Source of the DNA: Novosphingobium cyanobacteriorum
GTDB lineage: Bacteria; Pseudomonadota; Alphaproteobacteria; Sphingomonadales; Sphingomonadaceae
Assembly (NCBI RefSeq): GCF_029436685.1
Contig: NZ_JAROCY010000013.1
Coordinates: 1 to 64,000, forward strand
DNA: 64,000 bases
Reading direction: 5' to 3'
Under the pieces are notes generated by a model. It did not search any database and was not told where the DNA came from. It saw only the letters and a list, made by a program, of their open reading frames with translations. A program made the position numbers and the translations under genes. Positions 20,201 through 28,510 of the stretch are shown one piece after another (within the stretch, counting starts at the first letter, position 1; every line of letters starts with the position of its first letter).

Positions 20201-20982
20201 TCGATCCGGTCCCCGCCGATCACGCCCGCGCCTTGGAAATCGGTGATCGTGTCGATCGTCGAAGGCGAGGAATCCGAACGCGGCGAATTGTAGCTAAGGC
20301 GGAAGATGTCGTCGCCCAGGCCCCCGGTCAGCGTGTCGCCGTCCAGCCCGCCCACGATGATATCGTTGCCGCCGCCGCCATTCAGCACGTCCTGCCCCGC
20401 GCCGCCGGTGATGGTGTCCGCGCCGCTGCCGCCGGTGATGGTGTCGGTGCCCGCGCCGCCCGTGATGGTCATGGCGTTGGTTGCGGCCGAACCGTTCAGG
20501 AACAGCAGGTCGGTCTGCCCCTGCCCGCCAGCGTCGATCACGCTGACATTGGTCGCGGCGTTCAGGATCAGCCGCACTTGCCCTGCGCCGATCGCGAACT
20601 TCTCAACGTTCAGCACGGTTGCCGCATCGAACGTGATCGCGCTCGCGTAAGTACCGGAAATCGAAAGGATGTCGTAATCCGTGCTGCCGTCGATGCGGTC
20701 CAGCGTGTTCAGGTTGGCGCCCACCGTGATGTAGTCCGCGCCGGCCCCGCCGTTCACTGTGTCGTTGCCGGTGCCGGTGATGATCTCGTCATCCCCGTCG
20801 TTGCCGTTCAGCGTGTCATTCCCGGCGCCCCCGTCGATCAGGTCGCTCCCGGTGCCGCCGTTGATGGTATCGTCGCCGTCCAGGCCTGAAAGGATATCGT
20901 CCCCACCGTTGCCCGAGATGGTGTCGGCGCTCGCCGTTCCGGTGAAGGTATTGGCCAGTTCGTCGCCAACGTAATCAACCAT
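14293..20982 (-). CDS. giant RTX-type calcium-binding repeat exoprotein
   Basis: 2229 aa. Start [20 protein letters not shown] is preceded by GGGAGA and has no signal peptide. Almost the whole length is made of nonapeptides of the form GGxGxDxLx, which bind Ca2+ as a parallel beta-roll after export. Residues ~390-704 and ~759-1073 are near-identical copies. From about residue 1290 on, ~10 copies of an ~85-aa module recur (pattern [14 protein letters not shown], then AQxTGxxGxDTL, then [14 protein letters not shown] and RTX nonapeptides). The C-terminus ([27 protein letters not shown] and a final TDFVLI) is the type I secretion signal type. Candidate roles are adhesin, S-layer or biofilm protein; no catalytic domain is visible. 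No type I secretion genes are in the window. Confidence 0.93.
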   Translation of the reverse strand: MVDYVGDELANTFTGTASADTISGNGGDDILSGLDGDDTINGGTGSDLIDGGAGNDTLNGNDGDDEIITGTGNDTVNGGAGADYITVGANLNTLDRIDGSTDYDILSISGTYASAITFDAATVLNVEKFAIGAGQVRLILNAATNVSVIDAGGQGQTDLLFLNGSAATNAMTITGGAGTDTITGGSGADTITGGAGQDVLNGGGGNDIIVGGLDGDTLTGGLGDDIFRLSYNSPRSDSSPSTIDTITDFQGAGVIGGDRIDLPSYAYGRGIAFNATAINFTFSANGSSGVQLPTALVGDGFADVSWRYDAANNRVELWVDVDDNGQFSELDIYTYINGINVLTQDDFTDTFPVWRGTLGNDTLAASAGNITAYGLAGDDTMRGGDGNDQLYGGDGVDTLRGGNDNDTIYGEAGNDAIFGDAGDDYLAGGTGDDTINAGAGGGTIYGEDGNDILIGGSAGTYIAGGNGNDTVTGLAANDTLYGDGGDDSLTAGDGNDNVYGGEGTDTLDGALGSDYVRGENGNDTVNGGDGNDDIAGNAGINTLNGGAGDDLVYLGTDANARDTATGGTGADTFRIGNSYQTFGSLAAPHVITDFNRAEGDKLQLFVDYYNSGTYGFNGPPLVFRGELASTQYFDGAALPGSDLGTGFTQVWWSRIGTGGTAKTVLIMDIDRDLTLTAADLVVEFAPGTIADVQISDFVGNPFRTYVGTAGNDTATGNVDANSMYGLLGDDTLSGAGGNDTLYGAAGLDTLNGDDGNDTLYGGDGVDTLRGGNDNDTIYGEAGNDAIFGDAGDDYLAGGTGDDTINAGAGGGTIYGEDGNDILIGGSAGTYIAGGNGNDTVTGLAANDTLYGDGGDDSLTAGDGNDNVYGGEGTDTLDGALGSDYVRGENGNDTVNGGDGNDDIAGNAGINTLNGGAGDDLVYLGTDANARDTATGGTGADTFRIGNSYQTFGSLAAPHVITDFNRAEGDKLQLFVDYYNSGTYGFNGPPLVFRGELASTQYFDGAALPGSDLGTGFTQVWWSRIGTGGTAKTVLIVDLDRDLTLTAADFVVEFAPGTIADVQISDFVGNPFRTEVGTAQANVYFGSDSANLYYGLDGDDTISGNGGNDTLYGGNGIDTISGGQGNDYLAGGTGNDIIGGDAGTDTIYGEAGNDTIQGGDDADQIYGGADDDNLQGQFGNDILYGEGGNDTIDGGADNDTVYGGSGADSVNGGDGDDNLQGEGENDTLNGGAGTDLLYGGEGNDALAGGEGNDTLDGQNGLDQVDFSASNAAVNFTVSASSQTIAFGGNLGTDTLVNIEGAIGTAFNDTLTGTDNDNVFEGGLGDDTMNGLGGLDTLSYSRATAGVTVSLAVTTAQNTGAAGTDTIANFENLTGSAYADTLTGSAVNNVILAGLGADTVLAGDGADEVRGDAGADTLSGEGGDDTILGDADNDVVNGGAGLDILYGGTGNDTLRGDAEADKLYGEAGNDTLEGGDGNDQLFGGENDDSLDGGAGDDQIDGSAGTDTVTYALAAAGVTVTLALTTAQDTIGAGLDTIGNVENLTGSAFNDTLTGNGGANVLTGGDGNDVLEGGLGDDTLDGGIGSDTASYAGSATGVSVTLGSGAQATGSAGTDTLVSIENLTGSGFADTLTGDAGNNVISGGDGADTLQGGLGDDTLNGGLGIDTVTYAAAAAAVTVSLALSGAQATGGAGSDTLTGVENLTGSAFNDTLTGDAGVNVINGGDGNDTIQGGDGNDTLAGGLGEDYVSYANATAAVTVNLGQVSAQNTGGGGTDTISGFENVIGSAFNDTFFGTAGQNRFNGGNGVDTVTYVASTGAVTVNMAITGFQNTGAGGNDQFLGIENITGSAFNDTITGANTTANTLNGASGNDLIYGLDGADVLIGGAGDDLLDGGLGIDTASYATNATAVTVSLAIAGAQNTVGAGLDTLTGIENLTGSGSADTLTGDAGNNVIAGGDGNDLLDGGAGDDSLQGGNGTDTATYANATAGVTVNLGSTLAQNTVGAGLDTLSAIENVTGSAFNDTLTTSVGNNVMVGGAGVDTISYASATAGVTVSLAIATAQATGGSGSDTLSGFENLTGSGFADTLTGDGADNTINGAAGNDTLTGGAGNDVLIGGSGINAMTGGTGADRFRFDVNEASANRDTISDFEHLVDDIEIVRSAFTAFSGSPAGALDAAAFTLGTAATTAAHRLIYDQSTGNLFYDADGNGAGAQVQIAQLTTKPVLDATDFVLI
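17764..18707 (-). repeat. long internal direct repeat of the RTX gene, copy B
   Basis: About 940 bp nearly identical to 18871-19814, offset 1107 bp (369 codons). It encodes residues ~759-1073. Differences I can see are scattered single bases, for example the codons giving VDLDRD here and MDIDRD in the other copy. Confidence 0.93.
18871..19814 (-). repeat. long internal direct repeat of the RTX gene, copy A
   Basis: Partner of 17764-18707, encoding residues ~390-704. It holds a run of RTX nonapeptides and one non-RTX insert ([20 protein letters not shown] to about FVGNPFRT). Near-identity at DNA level, including third positions, shows a recent duplication or ongoing gene conversion. Confidence 0.93.
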
Positions 20983-21361
20983 GGGTGCTCTCCCGCTACG
21001 TCCGTGGGTCCCGAACGAGAACTTTGCAAAGGCGGGAGACTATTCACCACACTGGATAAGTGAAAATACTTATTGGTCCGATGTGGTTTACATTCTTCTA
21101 TGCATAATCAATCACATAGACCGTTCGGCCGGATCAATTCGGGACAAGCCTGCAAACCCGCCTGCCGCATCTGGCACAATTCCGCGTCAGTTCCGGACCG
21201 TGACGTCACGATTCCGCGCAGTAGCCGACAAGTCATGATGCAGCGAATGTCCGAAAATTTGTTCGGGGTGAGAGTCATTGCATCAGCCCCGGCAGGATGT
21301 TCAGGCAATGTTGCTGTCGACGTTCGCCTGACCCGCGCATCGGCTCGTTCAGGCGTTTTCA
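20983..21361. other. intergenic region upstream of the RTX gene
   Basis: About 380 bp without a convincing gene; short frames here have no recognisable content. It should contain the RTX promoter. AT-rich stretches near 21055-21115 are the best candidate for it, but no clear -35/-10 pair stands out. Confidence 0.4.
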
Positions 21362-21424
21362 GCCGCCCTCAATCCGCTTCAACCCGCCCTCAGTCGATTT
21401 CAACCCCGTGTCAGTCCTTCTCAA
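21362..21424. repeat. three degenerate tandem 21-bp repeats
   Basis: Units begin at 21362, 21383 and 21404. Each has a C-rich front, TCA near its middle and TTCAA or CTCAA at its end (for example CCCGCCCTCAGTCGATTTCA). A weaker unit precedes them at about 21341. Twenty-one bp is two helical turns, so the units face the same side of the DNA. They lie outside the island, 70 bp left of its attachment repeat. Confidence 0.6.
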
Positions 21425-21493
21425 CCTATGCCGCGCGGCAGGCGGCGGAGGCAAGCCTGATATCGCATCAAGGCATTGATATAAAAAGGAAAA

Positions 21494-21510
21494 TGGTCGG
21501 GGAGACAGGA
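21494..21510. repeat. left attachment repeat of the island
   Basis: TGGTCGGGGAGACAGGA is identical to the last 17 bp of tRNA-Pro (42560-42576). Past two mismatched bases the match resumes with CGA. There is no tRNA gene here, only the copied 3' end, as expected for the distal att site. Confidence 0.9.
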
Positions 21511-21883
21511 GCCGACCTTTTGTCCTAAAATTTTGTAATAAAACCAAAAATAGAAATCGAAATTTTGCAGTTACCTTCCCGGTTACCAACAGAAAAATTG
21601 GCTGGAAATGGTTCCTTGCTTGCCAATCGAGTCAATTTTTCTGACGGCTCAGCCGTACCATCAATTACGGCACCCTTGCAATTCTGCGAGGCAGTTGGAC
21701 GCCCTGCGCGCGCAACAGTGCGCCAGCGGGCGTCTGGCAACGAGCGAGGCAAGAGTGCCAGCGGGTCAGCAACAAAGACTCCGCACCCTCAGGAGCGCGC
21801 AGCGCGGGACAGAGTGCGTCAACCCAATTTCCCGCTCAATTTCATCAGACCAAATTGAGGGAGCGAGAACCTGAGGGCGGGCT
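21511..21883. other. island left end, non-coding, AT-rich
   Basis: About 370 bp with no supported gene. The stretch 21515-21660 is markedly AT-rich against its surroundings and contains GTTACCAAC (21582-21590), a motif repeated near the right end. An inverted repeat CTCAATTT/AAATTGAG (21835-21842 / 21852-21859) nested in CCCTCAGG/CCTGAGGG (21786-21793 / 21870-21877) lies just past the stop of the DUF6118 gene and may end its transcript. Confidence 0.5.
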
Positions 21884-22642
21884 CTACGGACCAACGCGCA
21901 CTATGCAGTTTGTCGGTGACTTGGCCTTCTGTGCTTGCAACCGGCAGCGATCGATCGCGTTGCGATTGTCGAACGACAGCGTGGCTGCTTGGACTACTTC
22001 TTCCCAACGAGCAGGATCAGCAGACTGGAGGAGTTTCGCTCCGGCATCAACGAGAGTTGGCGCGCCGAGCGCGCGTTTCGCCATGCGTTCAGGCAATTGC
22101 CAATTGTCTGGCAGCGATCTGGCAATGGGACCTGCCAAGCCAACCCACAACACTACGCCGGTCAGAACGCCGATCCCGACTGCCTTGACTGTCTGCTGGC
22201 GCTGAACGGCGGCGGTGCGGACCGTGCCCACGGTCCGTCGCAAGTCTTCACCAGCGGCTCTCAGCTCTGACTGCGCCTGGATCAAGCGGTCGTGATCCGA
22301 TCGCCGAGCCGCTTCCGCGGCCTGGGCGATGCGCTCGGCCATTGTCAGCGGGGTATGCTTGAGGGCAGGCTCTGCCGCAATCTGCGCAACCGCTTGAGTG
22401 ACTTTGGCGAGATCGCCAGCGAGCTTGCCAAGTGTAGCACTGTAGTCTGGTGCAGCCATCTCGACGCGCTCGGTGGACAGATGTTCGACAGCGTGGCGCA
22501 TCAAGGCCATCTGGCGTTCGAGTCGGACAAAGGCCTGGGTGGCGGGGTCAGCTCGCCCATCGACTGGTGCGCTTGATCGCACCCCCGGCTCCGGCTCGTC
22601 TTCCGGCTCGAGATCAAGGTCAACGTCATCTGTGTCTTGCAT
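21884..22642 (-). CDS. DUF6118 family protein, single-pass membrane protein
   Basis: 252 aa. An acidic N-terminus (DVDLDLEPEDEPEP) leads into a helical, coiled-coil-prone region (residues ~40-140). A membrane segment follows at about 150-172 (VGIGVLTGVVLWVGLAG), then a basic C-terminal part with two Cys. Proteins of this type regularly sit beside traA in sphingomonad plasmids and islands. Here it starts 11 bp after traA on the same strand. A role in mobilisation, perhaps linking relaxosome and membrane, is inferred from position only. Confidence 0.8.
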   Translation of the reverse strand: MQDTDDVDLDLEPEDEPEPGVRSSAPVDGRADPATQAFVRLERQMALMRHAVEHLSTERVEMAAPDYSATLGKLAGDLAKVTQAVAQIAAEPALKHTPLTMAERIAQAAEAARRSDHDRLIQAQSELRAAGEDLRRTVGTVRTAAVQRQQTVKAVGIGVLTGVVLWVGLAGPIARSLPDNWQLPERMAKRALGAPTLVDAGAKLLQSADPARWEEVVQAATLSFDNRNAIDRCRLQAQKAKSPTNCIVRVGP

Positions 22643-22653
22643 CTCACTTCTCC

Positions 22654-25548
22654 TTAAAGCCCGATGTCGAACGGGCGGGTACGTTCCTTGCCGAGGGTGT
22701 CCGCAAGCTCGAGGTGCAGGCTGCGTTCCGGGCGCTGCTCGAGCCCAAGTTCCTTGGCCTTGCTGCGCAGCTGGATCTCGAGCTCGGGATCGCGCTCAAG
22801 CCCCTTGGTCATGCCGCGCATCTGCGCGGCGAGCTTGCGCGCACCAGCCTCATCGCCTTGCTCGCGCAGCTGGGTACGCTGCGCCTCGAGCTGCTTCCAG
22901 TCGCCAACGAACCGCTCGGCGCGCAGCACCGGGTCAGGGCGTATCGCGGCCTCGTGATCCATCGCCCGGATCGCGTCCCGGCTGCGGCCAGCAGCGGCAT
23001 CGCCAACGAGATCCGGACGGCGCGTGAAGGCAGCAGCGAGATCGCGAGTCGCCTCAGGTCGCAGCGCATCGAGCGCCTGCGCTGCGTGGTCCAAGGCTTC
23101 ATTTTGGTGGGGCAGCACGGGTAGCCCTTGCTCGTGCATCCGGGCGATGTCCTGGAAGCTGCGCGCATAGCGCTCGACCGCGCGGCTCTCGGGGGTTCCG
23201 GCCGGCTTCTGGGCAGGCAGGATTTCGAGCCCGTTCTGCCTAGGCCGGAACCCGTCAAAGATGCCGCGTACCTTCTCGGGAACCTTGCGCGCCAGTTCGG
23301 CAATGCGTTCGCGGAAGGTGATCCCGCGCCGCTCGGCAAAGGCCTTGACCGGGTCCTGCTCGGCGTGATCGCTGGCCAAGTCCTTGGCGCGCTCGCGCCC
23401 CAACAGGCGGACCAGCTTCGACTGGTCGGCAAAATCGTCCTTGCCGTAATGAAGGTCCGTTCCATCGCGATGCCGCGAGAGCGCGACGTAGCTCGCGTGG
23501 CTGTCCATGCCGGGCGTGGCCAGCACATGGCTGCGATCGACCGTTACCCCTTGTGCCTTGTGAATTGTTGCGGCGTAGCCGTGGTCGATATGGGCATATT
23601 CGCGGGTCTCGAAGGCGACCTTGCGGCCATCGTCAGTGTGCACGGCCATTCGGGAAGATTGCGCTGCCTCGACTGTGCCCAGCGTCCCGTTCTTGATGCA
23701 GAGGCCGCGCTCATTGCGGAGGAACATGATCCGGTCGCCGGACGCGAACTGGCGCTCGCCGCGCGCGGTCTCGACAGTGGCATCACCGCCCAGATCGCCC
23801 GCCCGCCGCATCCGGTCGCGTGCCATCAGGTTGAGCTCGCGCACCTCGTCGTTGGTGTGGGTCAGGATGATCCGGCTGGCCGATGGATCGGCTTGGCGTG
23901 CGCTATCCCATCGTGCGATCAGCGCCTCACGCGCGGCTTCGCGCGTATCGACCGCATGGACCGTGCCATGCTCGTCATAAGCCCTGATCGCTTCACGAGT
24001 ACGGCCGGTCGCAAGGTGCCGCGTAGCATCGCGCTGCCAGTCGGCATGCTGGCGCCTGATCTCGGTGATCTCGACCCCGCCGTGGCGCTCGTGGAGCGCG
24101 CGGAAGGCCGCCCCGGCTTCGATCGCCTGGAGCTGCTGCGGATCGCCGACCAGCACCACTTTGGCGCCTGCGTCGGCAGCGCGGGAGAGCACGCGTTCCA
24201 TCTGCCGGGTCCCGACCATTCCGGCCTCGTCGATCACCAGCACATCGCGCGCGGTGAGGAGCTCGTTGCTCTTGCTCCACGCATGTTCGAGACTGGCGAT
24301 GGTGCGCGAGGCGATCCCCGATCCGGCCTCAAGGTTCTCGGCGGCGATGCCCGACAAGGTAGCACCGCGCACCGCGTATCCTGCACCCTCCCAGGCCTCG
24401 CGCGCGACCCCGAGCATGGCACTTTTGCCGGTGCCAGCATAGCCTACCACCAACGCCAGGCCGAGTCGGCCGGTGACATGTTCGAAGGCCGCGTGCTGCT
24501 CGCCAGAGAGCGTCAAGCCACGCGCCGCGGAGCGCTCCAAGGCACGAACTTGCTGCTCGGGACTGACCACGTGGGCCGCTCGGCTTGAAAGATTATCCGC
24601 AGCACTTTGCAACCGCTGCTCGGTGTCGATCATCGCCCGCGAGGTGAACCGCTCCTGCCCGCGTCCATCGATGCCAAGCGCGACGAGTTCGGCGGATTTA
24701 CGCACCGCGCTCAGCACTGCATCGAACTGTTCCTTGCCGTCGCTGTGGCGGTGGACGAACGCAGCGAGATCGCGCCGGGTGAATGTCGCCAGGTGATGCG
24801 TGATGGCGTCAAGGGCAAGGGCCGGATTGGCGATGATCCGCTCCCCATTGCGCTGGGCAATTGCGCGGTGTTCCTCGATCCTTTCGGCTTCGAGTCCGCG
24901 CCCGCCGATGCGCGAAGCGGTGGGACCGATCTTGTCCTGTGGTTCAAGCGCAATGCCCTGGTCGGCAAGGCTGCGGTGATCGATCCGCGCGTCGATATCG
25001 CGTGTCGCAAGCGCCAGATTGACGTGCTCGGCCCAGTGCTCGCGCCATTGTTCGATGAGCTCGCTGCGGTTCCACTCGCGGACCTTGGCACCGAACTTGT
25101 CGCCAACGACTTCGCGCATGGTCAGCATGACGTGAGCATGGGGTTTGGCCTGGCCGTCCTTGCCCACATCCCAGTGCACATTGAGATCGGCAACCATGCC
25201 TTCGGCGACGAACTCGGCCTCAACGAACTCGCGGGCGAGCTCGATCGCGTCCTCCTGGCTGAGCTCACGGGGGAGGGCGAACTCGACCTCGCGGGCGAGC
25301 TGTGCGTCCTTGCGCTTCTCGGCCTTCTCGACCGCGTTCCACAGCTTCGCGCGGTCGGCGAGCTCGGGGCTGGCGCCCTCGGGGAGCAGCACTTCGGAAT
25401 GCACGACGCCAGCCTTGCTGGTGAAGTCGTGATCGCGATCGATCCGCTCGTCGTGTAGCCGCTCGCCGGCACGATAGGCGGCGGCGGCCACGCTGCTGCG
25501 CCCGCTTGAGCGACCGATCACTTTCGCGCTGAAGTGGAAGATTGCCAT
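22654..25548 (-). CDS. traA: TraA conjugative relaxase-helicase (MobA/MobL type)
   Basis: 964 aa. The N-terminal relaxase domain has Tyr25 (AAAAYRAGERL), a candidate nicking residue, and the metal-binding His pair in KPHAHVMLTMR (His137, His139). The C-terminal TraI/RecD-like helicase has Walker A GYAGTGKS (369-376), Walker B VLVIDEAGM and later helicase motifs such as GYAATIHKAQGVTVDRSHV. It would nick at oriT, stay bound to the 5' end and unwind the transferred strand. It is divergent from traC across the candidate oriT, as in Ti-type systems. All domains appear intact, somewhat shorter than the ~1100-aa Ti protein. Confidence 0.95.
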   Translation of the reverse strand: MAIFHFSAKVIGRSSGRSSVAAAAYRAGERLHDERIDRDHDFTSKAGVVHSEVLLPEGASPELADRAKLWNAVEKAEKRKDAQLAREVEFALPRELSQEDAIELAREFVEAEFVAEGMVADLNVHWDVGKDGQAKPHAHVMLTMREVVGDKFGAKVREWNRSELIEQWREHWAEHVNLALATRDIDARIDHRSLADQGIALEPQDKIGPTASRIGGRGLEAERIEEHRAIAQRNGERIIANPALALDAITHHLATFTRRDLAAFVHRHSDGKEQFDAVLSAVRKSAELVALGIDGRGQERFTSRAMIDTEQRLQSAADNLSSRAAHVVSPEQQVRALERSAARGLTLSGEQHAAFEHVTGRLGLALVVGYAGTGKSAMLGVAREAWEGAGYAVRGATLSGIAAENLEAGSGIASRTIASLEHAWSKSNELLTARDVLVIDEAGMVGTRQMERVLSRAADAGAKVVLVGDPQQLQAIEAGAAFRALHERHGGVEITEIRRQHADWQRDATRHLATGRTREAIRAYDEHGTVHAVDTREAAREALIARWDSARQADPSASRIILTHTNDEVRELNLMARDRMRRAGDLGGDATVETARGERQFASGDRIMFLRNERGLCIKNGTLGTVEAAQSSRMAVHTDDGRKVAFETREYAHIDHGYAATIHKAQGVTVDRSHVLATPGMDSHASYVALSRHRDGTDLHYGKDDFADQSKLVRLLGRERAKDLASDHAEQDPVKAFAERRGITFRERIAELARKVPEKVRGIFDGFRPRQNGLEILPAQKPAGTPESRAVERYARSFQDIARMHEQGLPVLPHQNEALDHAAQALDALRPEATRDLAAAFTRRPDLVGDAAAGRSRDAIRAMDHEAAIRPDPVLRAERFVGDWKQLEAQRTQLREQGDEAGARKLAAQMRGMTKGLERDPELEIQLRSKAKELGLEQRPERSLHLELADTLGKERTRPFDIGL

Positions 25549-25721
25549 AACGGCAATCCAGTTACGCCATCAAAGCCGCGTCGGCACGACGTATAAGCGC
25601 GCCCTCTCTCGAAAATTTCTCGCTCGGGACTCAGCCGTATCAGACTGTCCCATTGACCTTGCTGCATTGGGATCAGGCCAGCCGTACAATCGGCACATCA
25701 CCTCTCAATGGAGCCAAAGGA
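25549..25721. other. candidate origin of transfer (oriT)
   Basis: This gap lies between the divergent traA and traC. It contains TAAGCGCGCCCT (25594-25605), one base from the TAAGTGCGCCCT nic core of RSF1010/Ti-type oriTs. A small inverted repeat GTCG-GCA-CGAC (25580-25590) lies directly beside it, as in RSF1010. The traC ribosome site AAAGGA precedes ATG 25722. Confidence 0.7.
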
Positions 25722-26024
25722 ATGCGCAAACCCCGCGATATTGATTCGGAACTGAAGGCGCTCGCCGACAAGGCGAGGCAGCTCAAGGAGCGCCGCGTGC
25801 GCCAGCTGGGCGAGCTAGTCATCACCACAGGTGCTGACGCGCTCGATCCCGACGAGCTCGCCGGTGCGCTGCTCGATGCAGCGGGCAGCGACGCGGCACG
25901 CAAGGAGGGCTGGCGCAGACGCGGCGCGACGTTCTTTCAAGGGAAGGGGAGCAAGCCTGCGCGCCGAGCTCAAGACAAGCAGGACGGCGCTGCTGCGCGC
26001 GACAGCGGCGCGGCATCGGCTTGA
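25722..26024 (+). CDS. traC: conjugal transfer protein TraC
   Basis: 100 aa from ATG 25722, chosen for AAAGGA directly upstream and the family start MRKPRDIDSELKALADKARQ. It continues with KERRVRQLGELVITTGAD and a C-terminal WRRRGATFF. These small basic helical proteins accompany TraA/TraD of Ti-like systems and probably help the relaxosome. The end overlaps the open frame that continues into traD. Confidence 0.85.
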   Translation: MRKPRDIDSELKALADKARQLKERRVRQLGELVITTGADALDPDELAGALLDAAGSDAARKEGWRRRGATFFQGKGSKPARRAQDKQDGAAARDSGAASA

Positions 26025-26046
26025 GGCGAGGAAGGCGAGGACCGAC

Positions 26047-26319
26047 ATGCGCGACTGGCAAGTCCAACGCCGCGAACGCACCCGCCAGCTGATCGAGCTT
26101 GGCGGGCTGGTCGTGAAGGCGGGCCTGGTCGAACTCGCCGACGATGACCGTGCCGCGCTCTACGGAGCGTTCCTCACGGTCGCGGCCAAGCTGCGCGGGG
26201 AGGAGGGTGCCAATGCCCTGGTGCTGTTCCGCCGCAAGGGCAGGCGTTCTTTCGGTGCCGAGGCGGAGGAAGCGGAGACAAAGGCAAAGCGCCCCGGCGG
26301 ACACACCGCCGGGGCGTGA
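26047..26319 (+). CDS. traD: conjugal transfer protein TraD
   Basis: 90 aa from ATG 26047. The core RRERTRQLIELGGLVVKAGL is the TraD signature, with ALYGAFLTVAAKLRG after it. The frame is open and coding-like upstream (for example TALLRATAARHRLEARKART), so a non-ATG start up to ~70 bases earlier, overlapping traC, is possible. The last codons run through the strong hairpin at 26290-26316. It is distinct from the large TraD coupling ATPase of F-like plasmids. Confidence 0.82.
   Translation: MRDWQVQRRERTRQLIELGGLVVKAGLVELADDDRAALYGAFLTVAAKLRGEEGANALVLFRRKGRRSFGAEAEEAETKAKRPGGHTAGA
26290..26316. terminator. bidirectional terminator between traD and ssb
   Basis: A perfect 11-bp stem CGCCCCGGCGG / CCGCCGGGGCG with loop ACACA covers the end of traD and lies 10 bp past the ssb stop. 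The stem is very stable but has no T-run. Confidence 0.6.
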
Positions 26320-26326
26320 AACGGCG

Positions 26327-26695
26327 CTACTTGGCGCGCCGCTTTTTGGGTTCTTCCTTGCCGGCTTCCTTGGCCTTGGCGAGGAAGTCGACCTGCTCGG
26401 CGATGATCTCGCAGCCATAGCGGATCTGGCCTTCGCTGTCGGTCCAGCGCGAGTAGTGGATCCGGCCAGTGACCATGACCATCGCGCCCTTGGTGACGTG
26501 TTCGGCGACGCACTTGCCGACGCCGTTGAAGCAGGTGATCCGGTGCCATTCGGTCTCGGTCTGGCGGTTGCCTTCGCTATCCTTGAAGCTGCGGGTGGTG
26601 GCGAGCGAGAGGTTGGTAATTGCGGCGCCCGACGGGGCGGTGCGGACCTCGGGATTGTTGCCGACGAAGCCGACGAGGGTGACGGTGTTCTTCAT
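26327..26695 (-). CDS. ssb: single-stranded DNA-binding protein, island-borne
   Basis: 122 aa from ATG 26695 (MKNTVTLVGFVGNNPEVRTA); a longer frame to 26737 adds residues unlike SSB. The OB-fold is complete, with TEWHRITCFNGVGKCVAEHV and KGAMVMVTGRIHYSRW. The C-terminus KKRRAK is basic and lacks the acidic tip through which chromosomal SSB recruits partners, as is frequent for SSBs on mobile elements. It could coat the transferred strand on entry. Confidence 0.92.
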   Translation of the reverse strand: MKNTVTLVGFVGNNPEVRTAPSGAAITNLSLATTRSFKDSEGNRQTETEWHRITCFNGVGKCVAEHVTKGAMVMVTGRIHYSRWTDSEGQIRYGCEIIAEQVDFLAKAKEAGKEEPKKRRAK

Positions 26696-27073
26696 GAGAC
26701 TGATCTTTCGAAGCTGATCTTCCGTCCAAGGGACCATCCCTTTGACTGAGCCCCGATGAGGCTGGGCACGGACAGGTCTGCACCGAGCGGAGCGAGGGAA
26801 ACGTCGCTCGAAGGAGTGGTGCGGGCAGGCATGCGAAGCATGACCACACGGTCCGCATGAGCGCGCGTTGCATGGCCTGGCAGAGTTCGGTCAGGGGTGC
26901 GGATTAGTCATTAAAGGGGATGGCGCATTGGGCGGTGGTTGATAACGGTTACGTGTCATTGACACCATCAACACGACCGACGTCGTTCAAAAATGGGATG
27001 TCGAATTACAACAAACTCAGGTGACAGCGTTCATTCATAGTCGGTTCCACTGTTAAGCGAAGTGGAATCCCCC
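26696..27073. other. intergenic region between ssb and the semialdehyde dehydrogenase gene
   Basis: About 380 bp with no supported gene. It holds a perfect 13-bp palindrome GTGTCATTGACAC (26953-26965) of operator appearance, 258 bp upstream of ssb. It marks the junction between the mobilisation block and the catabolic cargo. Confidence 0.4.
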
Positions 27074-28510
27074 TCAGCCACAAAATACGTAGGACGTCTT
27101 GATCTGGCTGTAGAACTCGGCGGCGTGGCGGCCCTGTTCGCGCGAACCGAACGATGAGGCATTTCGTCCGCCGAAAGGCACATGATAGTCAACTCCGGCG
27201 GTCGGCAGGTTAACCATCACCATCCCGGCCTTGACGCTCTTCCGGAAAGCGCTGGCTGCCTTCAGGCTGGTTGTGCAGATGCCCGCCGAGAGACCGAATT
27301 CAGTATCGTTGGCCAACGTGAGCGCGTGATCGAAATCATCAGCGATGATGACCGCGGCGCAGGGGCCGAAAATTTCCTCTCTGGCAACGCGCATGGTGTT
27401 CCTGGCATCGAGAAACAGCGCGGGGAAGAGGTAATAGCCGCGATCAGGCCGGTCGAGCAGTTCGCCGCCCCAGACCGCGGCACCTTCCTCGCGGGCAAGC
27501 GCGATATAGTCGAGATCGGACTGTAGCTGGCTCGATGAAGCCACTGGCCCGATCGTGGTTGCCGGATCAAGCGCATTGCCGACAAACTGCCGCGACAGAT
27601 CAGCCTTCATGCGCGCAACGAAAGCATCATATATCCCTCGGGTCACAATGAACCGCGAGGCGGCGGTGCAGCGTTGACCGGTGGAGAAGAATGCGGCGTT
27701 GATGCAGGCGGGCACCGCGACGTCGAGATCGGCGTCATCAAGCACAACCATCGGGTTCTTTCCGCCCATTTCTGCCTGCACGCGCTTGAGGCCCGCGCCG
27801 CAGGCCGCAATCAGCCGCCGGCCCACGCCTTCCGATCCGGTGAACGAGATCGCTGAAACTGCGGGGTGGTCGACCAGCGCCTGACCGACCTCGCTGCCGC
27901 GCCCCATCACCAGATTGACCACGCCGGGCGGGCACCCTTCCTCATGCAGAATTCTCACCAGCGCATGGACGCATCCGGGGACGATGTCGGCCGGCTTGAT
28001 TACCACGCAGTTGCCCCAGGCGAGCGCGGGCGCCAGCTTCCATGCGGGAATGGCGATGGGGAAGTTCCACGGCGTGATAAGGCCGATAACGCCGACCGGC
28101 TCGCGCGTGATCTCGATATCGACACTGGGCCGCACGGACGGCAACAGCTGGCCGCCCGGCCTCAGGCACTCGCCCGCGAAGAATTGGAAAATCTGCCCGG
28201 CGCGGCTGACCTCGGCCAGCCCTTCGGCAAGGGTCTTTCCTTCTTCGCGGCTGAGCAGACGGCCGATCTCCTCGCGTTCGGCCAGAAGCCGTGCGCCAAC
28301 GCGCAGCAGCAAATCGTGACGGATCTGCGGGCTGGCAGTCGACCATGACGGCAAGGCGCGCTGCGCCGCATCGACGGCTGCCGCCACATCCTCGGCACCG
28401 CCCTGGGTGTAGCAGCCCACAACCTCGTCAAGGTTGGACGGATTGTAGGTCACGCGTTGCCCCTGGCCGGGCGTGGCAACACCATCGACGATATTGGAGA
28501 GTGGAGTCAT
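27074..28510 (-). CDS. semialdehyde dehydrogenase (aldehyde dehydrogenase family; glutarate semialdehyde likely)
   Basis: 478 aa from ATG 28510, which overlaps the upstream stop as ATGA; ATG 28540 would add 10 residues. ALDH landmarks are PWNFPIAIPAWKLAPAL, the NAD(P) loop FTGSEGVGRRL, catalytic Glu247 (QAEMGGKNP) and catalytic Cys281 (STGQRCTAAS). It resembles alpha-ketoglutarate/succinate semialdehyde dehydrogenases. As the last gene behind an aminotransferase, gcdH and a CoA-transferase, its likely reaction is glutarate semialdehyde to glutarate (DavD role). The exact chain length is inferred from context. Confidence 0.88.
   Translation of the reverse strand: MTPLSNIVDGVATPGQGQRVTYNPSNLDEVVGCYTQGGAEDVAAAVDAAQRALPSWSTASPQIRHDLLLRVGARLLAEREEIGRLLSREEGKTLAEGLAEVSRAGQIFQFFAGECLRPGGQLLPSVRPSVDIEITREPVGVIGLITPWNFPIAIPAWKLAPALAWGNCVVIKPADIVPGCVHALVRILHEEGCPPGVVNLVMGRGSEVGQALVDHPAVSAISFTGSEGVGRRLIAACGAGLKRVQAEMGGKNPMVVLDDADLDVAVPACINAAFFSTGQRCTAASRFIVTRGIYDAFVARMKADLSRQFVGNALDPATTIGPVASSSQLQSDLDYIALAREEGAAVWGGELLDRPDRGYYLFPALFLDARNTMRVAREEIFGPCAAVIIADDFDHALTLANDTEFGLSAGICTTSLKAASAFRKSVKAGMVMVNLPTAGVDYHVPFGGRNASSFGSREQGRHAAEFYSQIKTSYVFCG

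Noticed and set aside
14700..20900. Regularly spaced short repeats resembling a CRISPR array
   Set aside because: Spacing follows 27-bp RTX nonapeptide units in a long open frame, with no constant repeat plus variable spacer and no cas genes.
14447..20974. Many plus-strand Ser/Pro-rich frames opposite the RTX gene
   Set aside because: They repeat because the RTX repeats do, lack ribosome sites and translate the complement of GGxGxD codons.
22450..24588. Long plus-strand frames within traA
   Set aside because: Antisense shadows of the relaxase-helicase gene.
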